Source: an uncultured Prevotella sp. (GTDB lineage: Bacteria; Bacteroidota; Bacteroidia; Bacteroidales; Bacteroidaceae). From it: a stretch of 7,167 nucleotides of DNA. Positions within the stretch are counted from its first letter, which is position 1. Each line of letters begins with the position of its first letter. The DNA is taken from contig CAKQDQ010000119.1 in the NCBI GenBank assembly GCA_934229335.1, positions 1 through 7,167 of the forward strand. Direction: 5' to 3'. Below the pieces are notes generated by a model that did not search any database, was not told the DNA's origin, and saw only the letters and a list, made by a program, of their open reading frames with translations. The position numbers were made by a program, and so were the translations under genes. This document shows positions 6,017-7,167 of the stretch, in pieces.

Positions 6017-7167
6017 TTATTGGAAATGGATATCCTCAATGAGTAACTGTATGTTGCCTTTTTTATATGTATTCTCCTCTATTGTGTATGCAATATCAAA
6101 CGAACGGCGCGACTTAATAAATCGTGCTGCTGCTGATTGGCCAAAGGCAATGCCGTTCATAACCGTTGGAGATTTAGAGTCTACTAACTCTAACTTAATG
6201 TGCTCTTGCTCTCTGCCTACGACCTTAGATGTTCCGAAATCATATACACTTTTGGTTACGAATATAGGTTTGGGGTTTCCAGGACCAAAGGGAGCGAATC
6301 TTTTTAAGTCGTGGAACAGACGCTTGTTTATATCCTTAAAATCTATAATGGCGTCAATGTTAAGCACTGGCTCCGTGTGTACGATGTTAATGTGGTTATC
6401 TACGTACTCCTTGAATCTTGTAGTAAACTCCTCTACGTCGTCCCATTTTATGGTCATTCCGCAGGCGTATGTATGACCACCGAAGTTTGTAAGTAAGTCC
6501 CTGCAATTTTTTATGGCAGCGTATACGTCAAAGCCTGGTATAGAACGCGCTGAACCTGTCGCGAATTGTCCATCGCGTGTGAGAATTATAGTTGGTTTGA
6601 AATACATCTCTGTGAGACGCGAAGCTACTATGCCGATGATACCCTTGTTCCATTTCTCATCGCATATCACGATACAATTGTCGTGGTGTTGCTGTTCCAG
6701 TCTTTCTGCAATTTTGTTGGCTTCCTCTGTTGTCTGTTTGTCTATATCCTTTCGTTGCTCGTTATATTCGTTTATATGCTTTGCTATCGCCTTAGCATTC
6801 TCTATGTTTTTTTGTACTAATAAGTCAACGGACAGCTTACCGTTTTCCATTCTTCCTGAAGCGTTTAGGCGTGGACCGATTTTGAAAACGATGTCGTTCA
6901 TACTTATATCCTTGTCAGCTAATCCACAAATGTCTAATATTGCCTGCACACCTACAGATGGACTTTGATTGATTAGCTTTAGTCCATGGTACGCGAGAAT
7001 TCTGTTTTCGTCCGTTATCTGTACAAGGTCAGCAGCTATGCTAATGGCGCATAAATCAAGTAATGGTATCAGTTTTGAAAATGGTATTCCGTTATTCTTG
7101 GCAAATGCCTGCATGAACTTGAAACCTACGCCACATCCTGAAAGGTCAAGATATGGATAGGTGTTGT
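6017..7167 (-). CDS. recJ: Single-stranded-DNA-specific exonuclease RecJ (5' end beyond window edge)
   Basis: The frame stays open to the right edge, giving 382 visible residues beginning NTYPYLDLSGCGVGFKFMQAF; the ATG at 7112-7114 is internal. Numbering from the edge, the RecJ landmarks are SGCGVGFKF (9-17), LDLCAISIAADLVQI (36-50) with the DHH-family aspartate D46, PRLNASGRM (98-106), the DHHA1 nucleic-acid-binding motif FGGH (228-231) in FGGHTYACGM, and the OB-fold signature APFGPGNPKPIF (291-302). RecJ is usually about 570 residues, so some 190, including the DHH motif itself, lie outside. RecJ degrades single-stranded DNA 5'-3' in recombination, base-excision and mismatch repair. recQ follows after 37 bases with no recognisable promoter or terminator between, so the two are probably co-transcribed, matching their known cooperation in end resection in the RecF pathway. 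No frameshift is seen. Confidence 0.95.
   Translation of the reverse strand, partial: NTYPYLDLSGCGVGFKFMQAFAKNNGIPFSKLIPLLDLCAISIAADLVQITDENRILAYHGLKLINQSPSVGVQAILDICGLADKDISMNDIVFKIGPRLNASGRMENGKLSVDLLVQKNIENAKAIAKHINEYNEQRKDIDKQTTEEANKIAERLEQQHHDNCIVICDEKWNKGIIGIVASRLTEMYFKPTIILTRDGQFATGSARSIPGFDVYAAIKNCRDLLTNFGGHTYACGMTIKWDDVEEFTTRFKEYVDNHINIVHTEPVLNIDAIIDFKDINKRLFHDLKRFAPFGPGNPKPIFVTKSVYDFGTSKVVGREQEHIKLELVDSKSPTVMNGIAFGQSAAARFIKSRRSFDIAYTIEENTYKKGNIQLLIEDIHFQ

Noticed and set aside
6513..6968. Open frames on the plus strand such as 6513-6968, 6039-6476, 145-546 and 886-1236
   Set aside because: They lie opposite well-supported conserved genes, and their translations show no recognisable domain; they are antisense shadows.

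Overview
The window looks like the chromosome of a member of the Bacteroidota, most likely order Bacteroidales and possibly a Prevotella-like genus. Three things point there. The proteins carry Bacteroidales-style versions of RecJ, RecQ, a MoxR ATPase and BatA. The gene order MoxR, DUF58, BatD-like membrane protein, BatA is the Bacteroidota aerotolerance layout. The one promoter that can be read has the Bacteroidota -7 form TAnnTTTG, with no sigma-70-type -10/-35 pair. GC content is roughly 40-42% from a few sampled lines. The genus assignment is a guess.

All six genes are on the minus strand, so transcription runs from the right edge to the left edge. At the right is recJ, missing its N-terminal part (6017-7167), followed after 37 bases by recQ (4029-5978). 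They look like one recombination-repair unit: a 5'-3' single-strand exonuclease and a 3'-5' helicase. The 276-base gap at 3753-4028 holds no gene. It contains two sizeable inverted repeats, a Bacteroidota-type promoter, and a third dyad that spans the predicted transcription start and the first base of the next start codon.

From that promoter runs a tightly packed second unit: a MoxR-family AAA+ ATPase (2769-3752), a soluble DUF58/VWA protein joined by an ATGA overlap (1897-2772), a secreted/two-TM membrane protein with a BatD-like outer part and a helical cytoplasmic part (825-1892), and BatA, a membrane-anchored VWA protein cut by the left edge (1-779). MoxR ATPases generally work with VWA proteins as chaperone-like remodelling machines. 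Here the ATPase and DUF58 protein would be cytoplasmic, and the two membrane proteins would carry the activity to the envelope. batB, batC and batD would be expected just beyond the left edge.

I see no mobile element, CRISPR array, RNA gene or new defence system. The features most worth a second look are the structured gap at 3753-4028, an apparent strong shortage of GATC sites, the TTG start of recQ, and the unusual placement of the zinc-binding cysteines in RecQ.
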